DNA from: Colwellia sp.
GTDB lineage: Bacteria > Pseudomonadota > Gammaproteobacteria > Enterobacterales > Alteromonadaceae
Reading direction: 5' to 3'
Assembly (NCBI GenBank): GCA_013215295.1
Contig: JABSOZ010000012.1
Span: forward strand, 121,496 to 185,495
DNA length: 64,000 nt
A program made the position numbers and the translations under genes. Below are positions 49,326 through 57,375 of the stretch, one piece after another. Numbering within the stretch: the first letter of the stretch is position 1; the number at the start of each line of letters is the position of its first letter. The notes under the pieces were generated by a model, which saw only the letters and a program-made list of their open reading frames with translations, searched no databases and was not told the DNA's origin.

Positions 49326-49377
49326 CGATAATGTATCTAAAATTGCAATAACACATTATCGCAATAACACATTATCG
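49326..49377. promoter_or_regulatory. Operator-like repeat array upstream of the HEPN operon
   Basis: The 16-bp unit GCAATAACACATTATC is present twice in exact tandem (49345-49360 and 49361-49376). Each copy, extended by one base, contains ACATTATCG. Its inverse CGATAATGT lies at 49326-49334. Three 9-bp half-sites 13-65 bases before the start suggest self-repression, as in toxin-antitoxin operons. Confidence 0.6.
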
Positions 49378-49451
49378 CAGTTAGTATACGCATATATTAT
49401 AAAAACAAATAGTACTTTTAAATCCAGTAATGATCAAAGATAGAAATACTT

Positions 49452-49499
49452 TACCCCCGTATTACTAGGCGGGGGTATAAAATCCCACCAGTTAGGTGG
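49452..49499. repeat. Two GC-rich hairpins after the two-TM protein gene
   Basis: TACCCCCG pairs with CGGGGGTA (49452-49477). CCACC pairs with GGTGG (49485-49499). The AT-rich surroundings make them stand out. They follow the stop of the next gene by 8 bases and could be a terminator or part of the phage replication origin or packaging signal. Confidence 0.6.
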
Positions 49500-49506
49500 C
49501 TAAATA

Positions 49507-49833
49507 CTACCCTTCGCTTTCATTTGATCTATCAGTTTTTTTATCTGGATATAAATCATCGTAAATATCATATGCGTCATTCTTTATTTTGACTAACAAA
49601 GTTAATAGGACGACTTCAGACACTAGAAATACAACCGCATACCAAGAACTAAACAAATTTAAAAATACATCCTTTGGATTTATGTAAGTATCATTAAATG
49701 ATGCAGCGACAATTGTACTGATAGGAACTATTAAGATGATAACGAAAAAAGCGGTAAGTAAACTTGTGCTGATTTTTAATAATTGCTCTGCATGAACTTC
49801 TTTTGCTTTTCTACTTCGCTCTATTGTTTTCAA
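49507..49833 (-). CDS. Two-helix membrane protein of the prophage
   Basis: 108 residues, TTG start with AAGG about 10 bases upstream. Two membrane segments (about 20-45 and 63-85) are flanked by a basic N terminus and an acidic tail (YDIYDDLYPDKK). It is not recognised. Possible roles are superinfection exclusion or a membrane effector. Confidence 0.55.
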   Translation of the reverse strand: MKTIERSRKAKEVHAEQLLKISTSLLTAFFVIILIVPISTIVAASFNDTYINPKDVFLNLFSSWYAVVFLVSEVVLLTLLVKIKNDAYDIYDDLYPDKKTDRSNESEG

Positions 49834-49951
49834 ATGACAAAACCTTATGTTAGATAAATAACCCCAAAAAAGGTTAATAATAATTGGTTATAATAACTTC
49901 TCGATGAATATGTATGATGCTACATATCTAACAGATTACAAGAGGGAGATA

Positions 49952-50104
49952 CTAATGAAGGAACCCAAGAACAATATTATGCGTATCAGAGTTTTTCATT
50001 ATATTAAGCAGGTCATAAAATTCATCTAGCTCTTCTCTAGTGGCTGTTAAGGAAAGGGCTTTATCAGAGAGGATATTCATCCGTTCTATTTCTTCAGTAG
50101 TCAT
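49952..50104 (-). CDS. 50-residue hypothetical protein
   Basis: ATG at 50104 with AGGAATG upstream, TAG at 49952. The product begins MTTEEIERMNILSDKALSLT and continues with TREELDEFYDLLN. It is an acidic, amphipathic helical protein with no recognised relative. Codon use looks normal, so it is probably real. Confidence 0.5.
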   Translation of the reverse strand: MTTEEIERMNILSDKALSLTATREELDEFYDLLNIMKNSDTHNIVLGFLH

Positions 50105-50395
50105 AAATAACATTCCTTGTGTATTTGTTAATGAATTGTAACGCAGACTATTGAGAAGTCAAAAAATCAGGTGCTTTAATTTCGCGGTTATTAAGACATG
50201 TTTTGCAGGACGGCAGTTTTCGATTGTAACTACCGATAGTTGCACGTTGTTGAGGATAGGAAATCAATTAACTTTCGTGCGGCCTTGACGTTATTCAGTG
50301 CTTCTTTTGTAAAAACACCCCTAACATCGCAAGCTAATTTGCTAACGTAGAAACAAAGAAGTTTCCGCTACGCTATATAAAACCAAAGATATTTA

Positions 50396-50435
50396 TTACA
50401 GGCACCTTCCCGCTTGCGCGGGTCCCTTCCTGTAA
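50396..50435. repeat. Composite hairpin beside zot
   Basis: An outer stem TTACAGG/CCTGTAA encloses an inner stem CCCGC/GCGGG. It lies 8 bases beyond the zot stop. On the minus strand the outer stem is not followed by a T-run. It is a candidate packaging signal or terminator. Confidence 0.65.
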
Positions 50436-50443
50436 AAATAGCA

Positions 50444-51664
50444 TTAGTTTGATGAGGCTATTTGGTCAGCACCCGAAATAGAATGCGCGGGTGAATTACA
50501 TGTTAAAAAATCAACATAATCAAAATATGAAACTTTAACAGAGCATTCAGTAAGTACTTTGACGGTATAACCTGCAAGGGCTAAATCTTTCGTTGAAATA
50601 GTAAAAATATGCTGACCATTTTGACGAGCACTAAAATAAACAATCTTGTAATGTAAGTCCTCAGCATAACCCGACACCGCTAAATCAACTTTATAAAAAG
50701 GATGAAAAGACTTACTTTTTTTGACCATTTCTTCATATTCATCAAACTGTGCTGGTTCATCTAAAGGCTTAATTAAGTTATTTTTAGACGTTCTGAAATT
50801 AGGATTTGCAGTCTGATTATGTGCAACTTGAGTTTTAGACTGCTCAATAATTTCATCTGGTAAAGAAGGTTTTTCAATGACTTTAGTTTCTATTTTCTGA
50901 GGAACGCTAGGCACCTTAACGTCATCAGCGCTAAAGATTAAAGACAAAAGCCATAATAGCATCAGTAAAAAAAAAAAGCCCATGCCCATAGCGCCACGCA
51001 TTAAACCCGATTTCCACCACGGAATAACGTCAACGGTTGTCGCTTCAACAATAGAAGATTCAGACTTAGTGTGACTTTTATAAAAAGCAAAAACAAAAGA
51101 TTCATATTCACGTTCGTCTGTATTGACCACCGTACTACTACAGCCCTCATGCACTTTGATAACATACTTATTGTCTTGTCCAGTAAAAGACTTTTTAATA
51201 CAACGATAAACAAGCTGAACCATGTCTCGAATATCAGCATGAATTTTTTTGAAGTTTTGAGTGATTAATAACACATCAAAACCATAATGACGGTGCATCG
51301 ATAAAAACTCTAAAACTTTAGTGATATCTAGACCTGAGCCTTTTTGCATTCTGCTAGGTAAAGATAAATGAGCTTCATCAATAACGAATAAAACGCCCTG
51401 TCCTTTTTCATTCTTCCAATCTTGATGCTCTAGCCAATCTTCAATTCTACTAAAGGGTTTCTGATTACCGTAATCATGAAAGTCATAAGTCACTAATACA
51501 ATTAACGCTCTGACATCTTCACCAAAAACAGAAACAAAATGTTCAATATTTAAGGGTAAATTAGTAACAATCCTACGGCCTGATTTTATTGCTGGTATCA
51601 CATGAGTTTTTACCGCTTCGTAACTTTTTCCGCCCCCTGGCTTTCCTGATATTCCATTAATCAT
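50444..51664 (-). CDS. zot: Zot-like phage assembly ATPase (pI)
   Basis: 406 residues. Walker A is GKPGGGKS (7-14) and Walker B is VLFVIDEAHL. A membrane segment lies at about 215-240 (Met/Gly/Phe/Leu-rich), followed by a periplasmic tail. It drives filament extrusion through the inner membrane. Homology to zonula occludens toxin reflects phage assembly; there is no basis to infer toxicity. It is the last gene of the structural operon, one base after the pVI-like gene. Confidence 0.92.
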   Translation of the reverse strand: MINGISGKPGGGKSYEAVKTHVIPAIKSGRRIVTNLPLNIEHFVSVFGEDVRALIVLVTYDFHDYGNQKPFSRIEDWLEHQDWKNEKGQGVLFVIDEAHLSLPSRMQKGSGLDITKVLEFLSMHRHYGFDVLLITQNFKKIHADIRDMVQLVYRCIKKSFTGQDNKYVIKVHEGCSSTVVNTDEREYESFVFAFYKSHTKSESSIVEATTVDVIPWWKSGLMRGAMGMGFFFLLMLLWLLSLIFSADDVKVPSVPQKIETKVIEKPSLPDEIIEQSKTQVAHNQTANPNFRTSKNNLIKPLDEPAQFDEYEEMVKKSKSFHPFYKVDLAVSGYAEDLHYKIVYFSARQNGQHIFTISTKDLALAGYTVKVLTECSVKVSYFDYVDFLTCNSPAHSISGADQIASSN

Positions 51665-51665
51665 A

Positions 51666-51983
51666 TTAAGAGCCCCATCTTACAAACGGTATTAATTGAA
51701 GTAAAAATCGAATACCCAAACAAGTAACAATCATGCCCATGGCCTGAGAAACACCAAGTACATTCAAATAATAACCAGTTTCGGGCGGTATCATTGCAAA
51801 ATACTTGGCTATATCTAAACCAGACATTAATTCACCAACACTATCGAGCAAGAGTTTTCCAACATTCATTAATTGCTCAAGCATCCAAATAAAGAGATCC
51901 TTTAACATATCCATTAATGACAACAGTAACCTGTAGGTGAAATCTACAAAATCGTTATAAGCCTCAGCCATCCAATCCAACAT
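51666..51983 (-). CDS. pVI-like minor coat protein (DUF2523)
   Basis: 105 residues, strongly hydrophobic with three membrane stretches (about 15-35, 40-55 and 75-100). The ending NVLGVSQAMGMIVTCLGIRF is typical of DUF2523, the inovirus pVI/Ace position. It caps the filament with the adhesin. It sits between the adhesin gene and zot with 1-3 base gaps. Confidence 0.8.
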   Translation of the reverse strand: MLDWMAEAYNDFVDFTYRLLLSLMDMLKDLFIWMLEQLMNVGKLLLDSVGELMSGLDIAKYFAMIPPETGYYLNVLGVSQAMGMIVTCLGIRFLLQLIPFVRWGS

Positions 51984-51986
51984 GAT

Positions 51987-53435
51987 CTATCCCCCAAATA
52001 ATATTTTGCGACAAGTAAAACCAGCCGTAACAAGAATGAAAATCTTTAATGCGGGCCAAATTCGTGGGTCTAAATTCAACGTAAAACAACCTAAATTCAT
52101 ATAAGTCCCAAAGTTCATACAAAAGGTCATATCAGGAGGAGAGCCACCAAAGCTAGGCTTAAATTGATTTAAGAATAAGTAAAATTCTGTGCCTTGAAAT
52201 TCAGCTGTTTTACCTTCGAACATTCCCTCAATACCATCTTCATAAACACTTTCATAAAAGCCGGTTAGACCTTCAGTTGGTTGTTGTTGCCTTTCTACGC
52301 TTGTATTAGACATTGAATCATTAATGTCTTTAAGTTCATCAACAACAGGCTTTAAATCAATATCTACGGTAACAAGTCCTCCCGAGTTACCATCACCACC
52401 CCCACTCGTTCCACCATTAGTAGAGCCGCCAGTGTTGCTTGTTCCATTGGGTGTGTCCGTATCATTTTCATTATATATACCGTCACCGTCTTCATCTGGG
52501 TCTTCTGAATTAGGTATGCCATCACCGTCTATATCTGGGTCAATATAGTCAGGTACACCATCACTATCGTTGTCATTATCAAAACACGCATACACACCAT
52601 TAACCGTACCGCACCCTTCTTGACAGTTACCATTTGCGTCACAAACATCTTCAGGGTTTTCAGGGCATACCATTCCATTTCCTCCCCAAGAAGAGCAATT
52701 ATCGTCCTGACTTTGAGGAACATCAGCAGGAGTTCCATCGATAGCAGGTAAGTCATTATCAGAATAACAATCCCCTTCTAAATCCATGGCGTAAGCTTCT
52801 ACTCCATTAAATTGAGTGGCATTATATTTACATTGAGAGCCATCAGCAGCCGCGTAACAACCAGTTGAGGTAGTAACAGGAATTGATAAAAATTCATCAC
52901 CAGAATTAGCGTCGCATGAATCGTTTTGATTTAACTGGGCAGGATCAAAACATGAATCTATTTCACCATTGCCGCTACCATCTCTTGGGTATGTTGCATT
53001 TGGCTGTTCATCAGGTGGGCATTCAGCCTCTTGTACAGTAGCTTTAAAAGGTGTGTACAGCACAAAAGCTAAACTATTTAATTGGGCACCATTACATTGA
53101 TTGCCACCATAATATCTCAAGGCAATTGAGTTATCTTCAACCCACTCTGAGCTATCAAGTTCACAACCGTACGGGAAGGTAGCATTAGCTTCCAAATATT
53201 CTTGAACATCAGGTTGGCACATTGAATACATCGTCGCTTGGTCAACATCTTGAGATTCAAGCGATTGAGTACTAATATCTTGAGTGCCATTAAATTGTGT
53301 CCTACAAGTCCATTTTGTATTAGTGGTCATTTTGGGGCTATGCGAATCTACATTTTCATTACTAAATAAATCATAGTAAGCAAGCGAAAAAAAAGGCGCT
53401 AACCCTAAAGTAAACGCCATGATTAGTTTATACAT
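51987..53435 (-). CDS. pIII-like adsorption protein with calcium-binding stalk
   Basis: 482 residues from the ATG at 53435, preferred because AAGGGTTAAC precedes it and it begins with a signal peptide (1-19). Cys-rich N-terminal domains (about 20-290) lead to thrombospondin-type-3 Asp repeats (DNDNDSDGVPDYIDPDIDGD and onward), a Gly/Ser/Asn linker (TGGSTNGGTSGGG), and a C-terminal domain ending in a membrane anchor (ALKIFILVTAGF). The layout parallels M13 pIII. The Asp repeats replace one glycine linker. It binds the host receptor. Confidence 0.85.
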   Translation of the reverse strand: MYKLIMAFTLGLAPFFSLAYYDLFSNENVDSHSPKMTTNTKWTCRTQFNGTQDISTQSLESQDVDQATMYSMCQPDVQEYLEANATFPYGCELDSSEWVEDNSIALRYYGGNQCNGAQLNSLAFVLYTPFKATVQEAECPPDEQPNATYPRDGSGNGEIDSCFDPAQLNQNDSCDANSGDEFLSIPVTTSTGCYAAADGSQCKYNATQFNGVEAYAMDLEGDCYSDNDLPAIDGTPADVPQSQDDNCSSWGGNGMVCPENPEDVCDANGNCQEGCGTVNGVYACFDNDNDSDGVPDYIDPDIDGDGIPNSEDPDEDGDGIYNENDTDTPNGTSNTGGSTNGGTSGGGDGNSGGLVTVDIDLKPVVDELKDINDSMSNTSVERQQQPTEGLTGFYESVYEDGIEGMFEGKTAEFQGTEFYLFLNQFKPSFGGSPPDMTFCMNFGTYMNLGCFTLNLDPRIWPALKIFILVTAGFTCRKILFGG

Positions 53436-53549
53436 TGTTAACCCTTTTAAATTCCGTCTGTTGCAGCTTTGGCGCACATTGCACCGAACATCATTAAACA
53501 AACATAAAAAAGGGCTGATAAAATACCAGCCACAATTATTACCTATTTC

Positions 53550-53684
53550 CTAAACTGAACGAACAGCACGTTTACCAAGTACACCCGCTTTAAAAGCCAT
53601 GTTAATAGCAATTGAAGCAACCATTATTGTTCCAACAGCAGCGGCAGCGGTCGTTAAGTCGATAGCAGCGAATACAGCATCCAT
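53550..53684 (-). CDS. Major coat protein (pVIII-like), 44 residues
   Basis: MDAVFAAIDLTTAAAAVGTI then a hydrophobic helix and the basic end GKRAVRSV. It has an acidic N terminus, a central apolar helix and a positive C terminus facing the DNA: the classic filamentous coat layout. An in-frame stop upstream shows there is no long signal peptide, so it would insert without cleavage. AGAGAGAA precedes the ATG. It lies in the cep position between the minor protein and the pIII-like gene. Confidence 0.85.
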   Translation of the reverse strand: MDAVFAAIDLTTAAAAVGTIMVASIAINMAFKAGVLGKRAVRSV

Positions 53685-53741
53685 AATATTTCTCTCTTAT
53701 TTTAAGTTTTGGCAAAATTGCCTATCCACATAGTGAATTTT

Positions 53742-54194
53742 TTAAATTTGCTTTACTAATTTCCTAGCCATTCGGCCTTTAAAACCAATAAACCAAAATA
53801 TTAAATAACCAGTCATTCCGAACATAAAAGAAGCGGAAGCCATTTCCCCAGTTATTGCAGTAAATTGTGAGTTTTGTTCTTCAAATACTTTTAAACGGGC
53901 ATATTCAGCACTTGATAAAATGGCAACGTTTGAACAGTCCGTTTCTGAATTCATGGAATATGTTCTATAAATAATCCCATTAGACTCCCAGCTTCCACCA
54001 GCAGTTGCACATTCAGCAGCATTTGAACTCAATGAATAAAACAAGCCGATTAATAGAACCATCGATAATAAAAGGGATTTATAAGGCTTATTTTTCTTAA
54101 TTGGGTCTAAAAAACGCATCTGTTTCTTACGTAAAAGAAACCAAACAGAGGTAAGTTTTTTGTTTATTTCTCTATCTGATTTCAATTTCATCAT
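53742..54194 (-). CDS. Putative minor coat / membrane protein
   Basis: 150 residues. A basic N-terminal region precedes a membrane segment (about 42-60, ending SNAAE, possibly a late signal peptide). Two cysteines sit in the middle and a C-terminal helix ends FKGRMARKLVKQI, resembling coat-protein tails. An ATG at codon 26 is an alternative start. It may be a pVII/pIX-type or secondary coat protein. Confidence 0.6.
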   Translation of the reverse strand: MMKLKSDREINKKLTSVWFLLRKKQMRFLDPIKKNKPYKSLLLSMVLLIGLFYSLSSNAAECATAGGSWESNGIIYRTYSMNSETDCSNVAILSSAEYARLKVFEEQNSQFTAITGEMASASFMFGMTGYLIFWFIGFKGRMARKLVKQI

Positions 54195-54203
54195 GACCCT
54201 TGC

Positions 54204-54545
54204 TTAAAAAGCGTCTTTAGCTTTTTTTGATGTGTCTATAATTTGAAAGCCAGAAACAATGTTGCGTGCTGGGTTTTCTGGGTCAGCATCTAAAATCAGA
54301 TCAACAGGCGTTAAGAACGGACAACCATTTTTAAATTCAGCATATAAACCCACATCAAAAGCCATGTTGACTTCTTGTGTTTCAAAACCCGCCATTTGAA
54401 TATTGTGCTGGTCACTAATGAAGTCTTTTGCTGTTCGTAAATAGGTCACGTTCGCGAACTGGTAAGGCTTTGGAGAGCCCGATTTATTCGATGTGCCTGA
54501 GCCAAGTTTTACGCTGGTAATAATGATATTTTTTAAAGTAGACAT
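54204..54545 (-). CDS. DUF1293 family single-stranded DNA-binding protein
   Basis: 113 residues. LKNIIITSVKLGSG, FANVTYLRTAKDFIS, GFETQEVNMAFD and LILDADPENPARNIV match DUF1293 proteins of vibriophages, the gene V / RstB position. It should coat progeny single strands before packaging. It is 19 bases after the Rep gene. Confidence 0.85.
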   Translation of the reverse strand: MSTLKNIIITSVKLGSGTSNKSGSPKPYQFANVTYLRTAKDFISDQHNIQMAGFETQEVNMAFDVGLYAEFKNGCPFLTPVDLILDADPENPARNIVSGFQIIDTSKKAKDAF

Positions 54546-54564
54546 AGTAATTTCCTGTTTTCGT

Positions 54565-55962
54565 TTAGGTGGTTAGAGTTTGGTTTGCTAATTCGTTTTG
54601 TTGCCGTATTTGGTTCAAGTATTCCTCTTCGGTTATCGATATACATAGCCGTTGGGGAAGCCAAGCTTTGCTATAAGGTTCAGCAACACCTGATAAAAAT
54701 TTATCGATTATTTCGCTGTCTTTCATGTCACATAAAACGCGCATCATGTTGATAGCTTTACGTGTCGAAATAACTTGGTTTTCGATAATGCGTTCAATAC
54801 TCATACGTGCTTTTTTAATGGTGGTTTTAATCACGCTTTGTTCTTCATTTAAAAAGGATAAAGCTGGATAAGCACCTGCTAGATATTCACTGGGTTTTAT
54901 CATGGCATCGAGCGGAATAATGCGTTGGCTTGAATGAAGCTCTAATTCCCAACGAACCCATTTATCGTTTGGGTCGCCCATCTGAATACCCTTTTCATAA
55001 ACACGTAATAACTTGCCTGATTGCCTTGAGCCAACATATAAAGAGCGTCCCTTGTCAGGAATGAATTTGTATTGCTTCTTTAATTCACTTTCTACTTTTT
55101 TGTTTAAATGACCTGACTCGATATACATGTAAGAAGCAGGACGACCACCAGAGCAAAAGCCCCCCTGCTTTGCATATTTACGTGCAACATTAATCGAGCG
55201 CTTCCCTGCAAAATCATCATGAGCTAAATCGATACGCGTAATTTTGATAGCCGGTATGTTTTTAATTTCTTCATAAACACGTGCCATATCTAACGCATCA
55301 CAACCAAGCCCCATAAAAGACACATAACAACCTAGGTTCTTTCCGCCCCATGCAATAATTCCAGCATGCTCTCCGTCAGCATAAAGATTGGCTGAATATT
55401 GATAATTGAATCGGCCTGTAGAATTAGCAACGACTGTCCACATGTAAGTTTCAGCGGTGAATACATGGTTTAAGCGACAGACGAAACGTTCAGCCTCACC
55501 ACAACAAAGTACGTCTAATAAATCGACGCCAATATTCTCTAAAAGGTTATTTATCCGATCATCATATTTAACGGCAGTATCAACCTCTAATTCACCGTCT
55601 AACATTTCACGCAGTTCATAACGAGCCGCCACTTCATTGGAAGACAGATAAGACGTTTTAAGGGAAATGTCTTTATGACGTCTATCGTTATATTCACGGG
55701 TAATTTCAGTACAAGCCACTTTGTATCGGTTCAATACATCGTTGTATCCATTGGCATCAAAAGCCGCAACATTAAGTAAATCACTATCTTTCTTTGTTTT
55801 TAAGGTTTGTAAGTGTCTAGTTAATGCTGCGTTTTTTGAATTCGTGACAATTTCGCCTTTGACACATGCGCCAATTTTGGCAAGGTCTTTAATACGTAAA
55901 AGCTCTTTTGGTGACCATGTCAGTGACAACGCATCGACTTTGCAGGGTATGTTATTGGTCAT
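54565..55962 (-). CDS. Rolling-circle replication initiation protein (RstA-like)
   Basis: About 465 residues from the ATG at 55962, favoured by AGGAG upstream over an ATG at 55980. The Rep_trans-type signatures are KITRIDLAHDDFAG, GRSLYVGSRQSGKLLRVYEK and WVRWELELHS. It nicks the origin and starts rolling-circle replication. Position next to the DUF1293 gene mirrors rstA-rstB. Confidence 0.88.
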   Translation of the reverse strand: MTNNIPCKVDALSLTWSPKELLRIKDLAKIGACVKGEIVTNSKNAALTRHLQTLKTKKDSDLLNVAAFDANGYNDVLNRYKVACTEITREYNDRRHKDISLKTSYLSSNEVAARYELREMLDGELEVDTAVKYDDRINNLLENIGVDLLDVLCCGEAERFVCRLNHVFTAETYMWTVVANSTGRFNYQYSANLYADGEHAGIIAWGGKNLGCYVSFMGLGCDALDMARVYEEIKNIPAIKITRIDLAHDDFAGKRSINVARKYAKQGGFCSGGRPASYMYIESGHLNKKVESELKKQYKFIPDKGRSLYVGSRQSGKLLRVYEKGIQMGDPNDKWVRWELELHSSQRIIPLDAMIKPSEYLAGAYPALSFLNEEQSVIKTTIKKARMSIERIIENQVISTRKAINMMRVLCDMKDSEIIDKFLSGVAEPYSKAWLPQRLCISITEEEYLNQIRQQNELANQTLTT

Positions 55963-56149
55963 TGAATACTCCTGAGTCATATAGGTCTTGAAAGTTGTCT
56001 TCGGTCACTTCAATCAAATTAAAGTCACCACCGTAGATAGGCTGTAAATAGGAAATCAATGACATTAAATTCGAGAAATGATGCACTTGGCCTTGATGCT
56101 GTATTGCAACATCGCCCCATGCTTCATTTTGAAAATAAATGTCTTTCAT
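55952..56149 (-). CDS. Small hypothetical protein upstream of Rep
   Basis: About 65 residues from the ATG at 56149, preferred over a TTG at 56164. MKDIYFQNEAWGDVAIQHQG opens an acidic alpha/beta protein. It overlaps the Rep gene by 11 bases, indicating translational coupling. It is not recognised. Confidence 0.55.
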   Translation of the reverse strand: MKDIYFQNEAWGDVAIQHQGQVHHFSNLMSLISYLQPIYGGDFNLIEVTEDNFQDLYDSGVFNDQ

Positions 56150-56236
56150 TGTTAATGATCCCAATTTAGTTAAATTGCCGTATTAATCTTTATTCGTTTT
56201 TTTCTTACCGATACGCGATACTTAAATGTAATGGCG

Positions 56237-56494
56237 TTAAAGGTTATGAACTTGTTTCCATTCGTTTTCGGCTTCTGCATACCGTTTGTCGATATAGTCA
56301 GCAAGGTCTTCAATTTTTATTAATGTAGGGCTACGTTCTGAATCTCGTAATTTGAATGTAGGAATTGGAAAATCGCACCCTTTAGCTTTTTGCTCTGCTG
56401 TTTTTGGCTTGATACCGAAGAACTCTTCACAAATGTTTTTCAGTTCAATTACTGGAGTTTGAAACCTAGCGAGCAATGCAAAATTTGTATTCAT
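56237..56494 (-). CDS. PrtN-like activator (pyocin activator family)
   Basis: 85 residues. MNTNFALLARFQTPVIELKN, CEEFFGIKP and VKIEDLADYIDKRYAEA-like residues (read here as LIKIEDLADYIDKR) match the PrtN family, a small winged-helix-like DNA-binding protein. Placed divergently from the repressor, it is likely the lytic activator or an excisionase. It is the first gene of the leftward phage operon. Confidence 0.78.
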   Translation of the reverse strand: MNTNFALLARFQTPVIELKNICEEFFGIKPKTAEQKAKGCDFPIPTFKLRDSERSPTLIKIEDLADYIDKRYAEAENEWKQVHNL

Positions 56495-56516
56495 ACAACA
56501 CCTATGTAATTATTTA

Positions 56517-56596
56517 CGGTTATGACAGTTCAAAACGACTTAAAGACAAATAACCGTCCCGTTTCGTCTCAAAATGATACTAAATCAGATTGAGAC
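56517..56596. promoter_or_regulatory. Divergent operator region between activator and repressor
   Basis: CGGTTAT/ATAACCG spans 56517-56556. GTCTCAA/TTGAGAC spans 56566-56596. These two inverted pairs lie in the only divergent gap of the prophage, where a CI-type repressor should act on both directions. Confidence 0.6.
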
Positions 56597-56628
56597 GCTT
56601 TGCAACACTATTTTTTATGAGAAGTGCT

Positions 56629-57240
56629 ATGGAAGATTTCGACAAACAATTAGAAGTATTATTTAAAGCAACTAAAACCATAAAAATAAATGAGTTATCT
56701 AATGCTATAGATGTTTCTCCGAGCACAATAAGAACATGGAGAGGTAGAAATAAAATTCCTGAAAGTGCATTTAGGAAAGCAGAACAAATACGCCAAAGCG
56801 TCCCAGAAAACAAAACTGATAAACGTATTAACCTACCTTTTTATGAAGTTTCCGCATCAGCTGGTGATGGCTCACTAGTCGAAACAGAAGAACAAACTCA
56901 CTTAATTAGTTTTGCACCAGAATGGTTAGATAAAGAAATAGGTGTAAACCCAAAAGCAGTTTTTTTGATGTTAGTTGAAGGTGACAGCATGTACCCAACA
57001 TTAAAGAGCGGCGCCATGATTATGGTAAACCGAGATTTTAACGGGTTAAGTGATGGTATTTATGTGATGCGCCATGATCACAATTTATTAGTTAAAAGAT
57101 TACAGCTATTACCGGGCGGTATTATCAAAGTAAAATCAGATAATAAAATGTATGACCCTTGGGTAATAAACAAAGATCACTTAAATGGTACGGATATCAA
57201 ATTAATAGGCCGCGTAGTGTGGTCAGGTCAAAGAATGTAA
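56629..57240 (+). CDS. CI-type repressor with S24 peptidase domain
   Basis: 203 residues from the ATG at 56629 (GAGAAG upstream); an ATG at 56617 and a TTG at 56590 are longer options. The N-terminal helix-turn-helix (about 18-45, NAIDVSPSTIRTWRGR) is joined to a LexA-like peptidase with Ser120 in EGDSMYPT and Lys156 in VKRLQ. An Ala-Gly at 78-79 in SASAGDG is the likely autocleavage site. It should hold the prophage dormant and be inactivated by the SOS response. Confidence 0.9.
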   Translation: MEDFDKQLEVLFKATKTIKINELSNAIDVSPSTIRTWRGRNKIPESAFRKAEQIRQSVPENKTDKRINLPFYEVSASAGDGSLVETEEQTHLISFAPEWLDKEIGVNPKAVFLMLVEGDSMYPTLKSGAMIMVNRDFNGLSDGIYVMRHDHNLLVKRLQLLPGGIIKVKSDNKMYDPWVINKDHLNGTDIKLIGRVVWSGQRM

Positions 57241-57242
57241 AC

Positions 57243-57281
57243 TTCGTTATCGTTTTATTAAATAATTTAACGATAAACGAA
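57243..57281. repeat. Inverted repeat after the repressor gene
   Basis: TTCGTTATCGTT pairs with AACGATAAACGAA with one bulged base. It lies 2 bases past the stop. It may end repressor transcription or separate it from the cargo operon. The T-run is poor. Confidence 0.5.
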
Positions 57282-57375
57282 TAAAGTAAAAATAAACATA
57301 AATAATTGATTGTAAACATAAAAACTTATGTTAAATTTGAATTAATATACTTTTGATAAAATAAATGGATTTTAT

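Larger units (their letters stand above)
49834..50443. other. 610-base intergenic region before zot, probable phage intergenic region
   Basis: It holds one 50-codon gene (49952-50104) and a large hairpin beside zot. The stretch 50105-50395 has no gene. Filamentous phages keep their replication origin and packaging hairpin in such a gap, but no nick-site consensus can be named here. Confidence 0.5.

Noticed and set aside
49345..49376. Attachment site for the integrase
   Set aside because: The 16-bp tandem repeat has no relation to the dusA core and lies upstream of a two-gene operon; an operator is simpler.
49452..49499. tRNA or tRNA-like attachment gene
   Set aside because: The two hairpins do not form a cloverleaf and no anticodon or T-arm consensus is present. 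No tRNA gene was recognised in the window.
50444..51664. Zot homologue read as a toxin gene
   Set aside because: Walker motifs, membrane segment and operon position show a filamentous phage assembly ATPase. Nothing in the sequence supports a toxin role.
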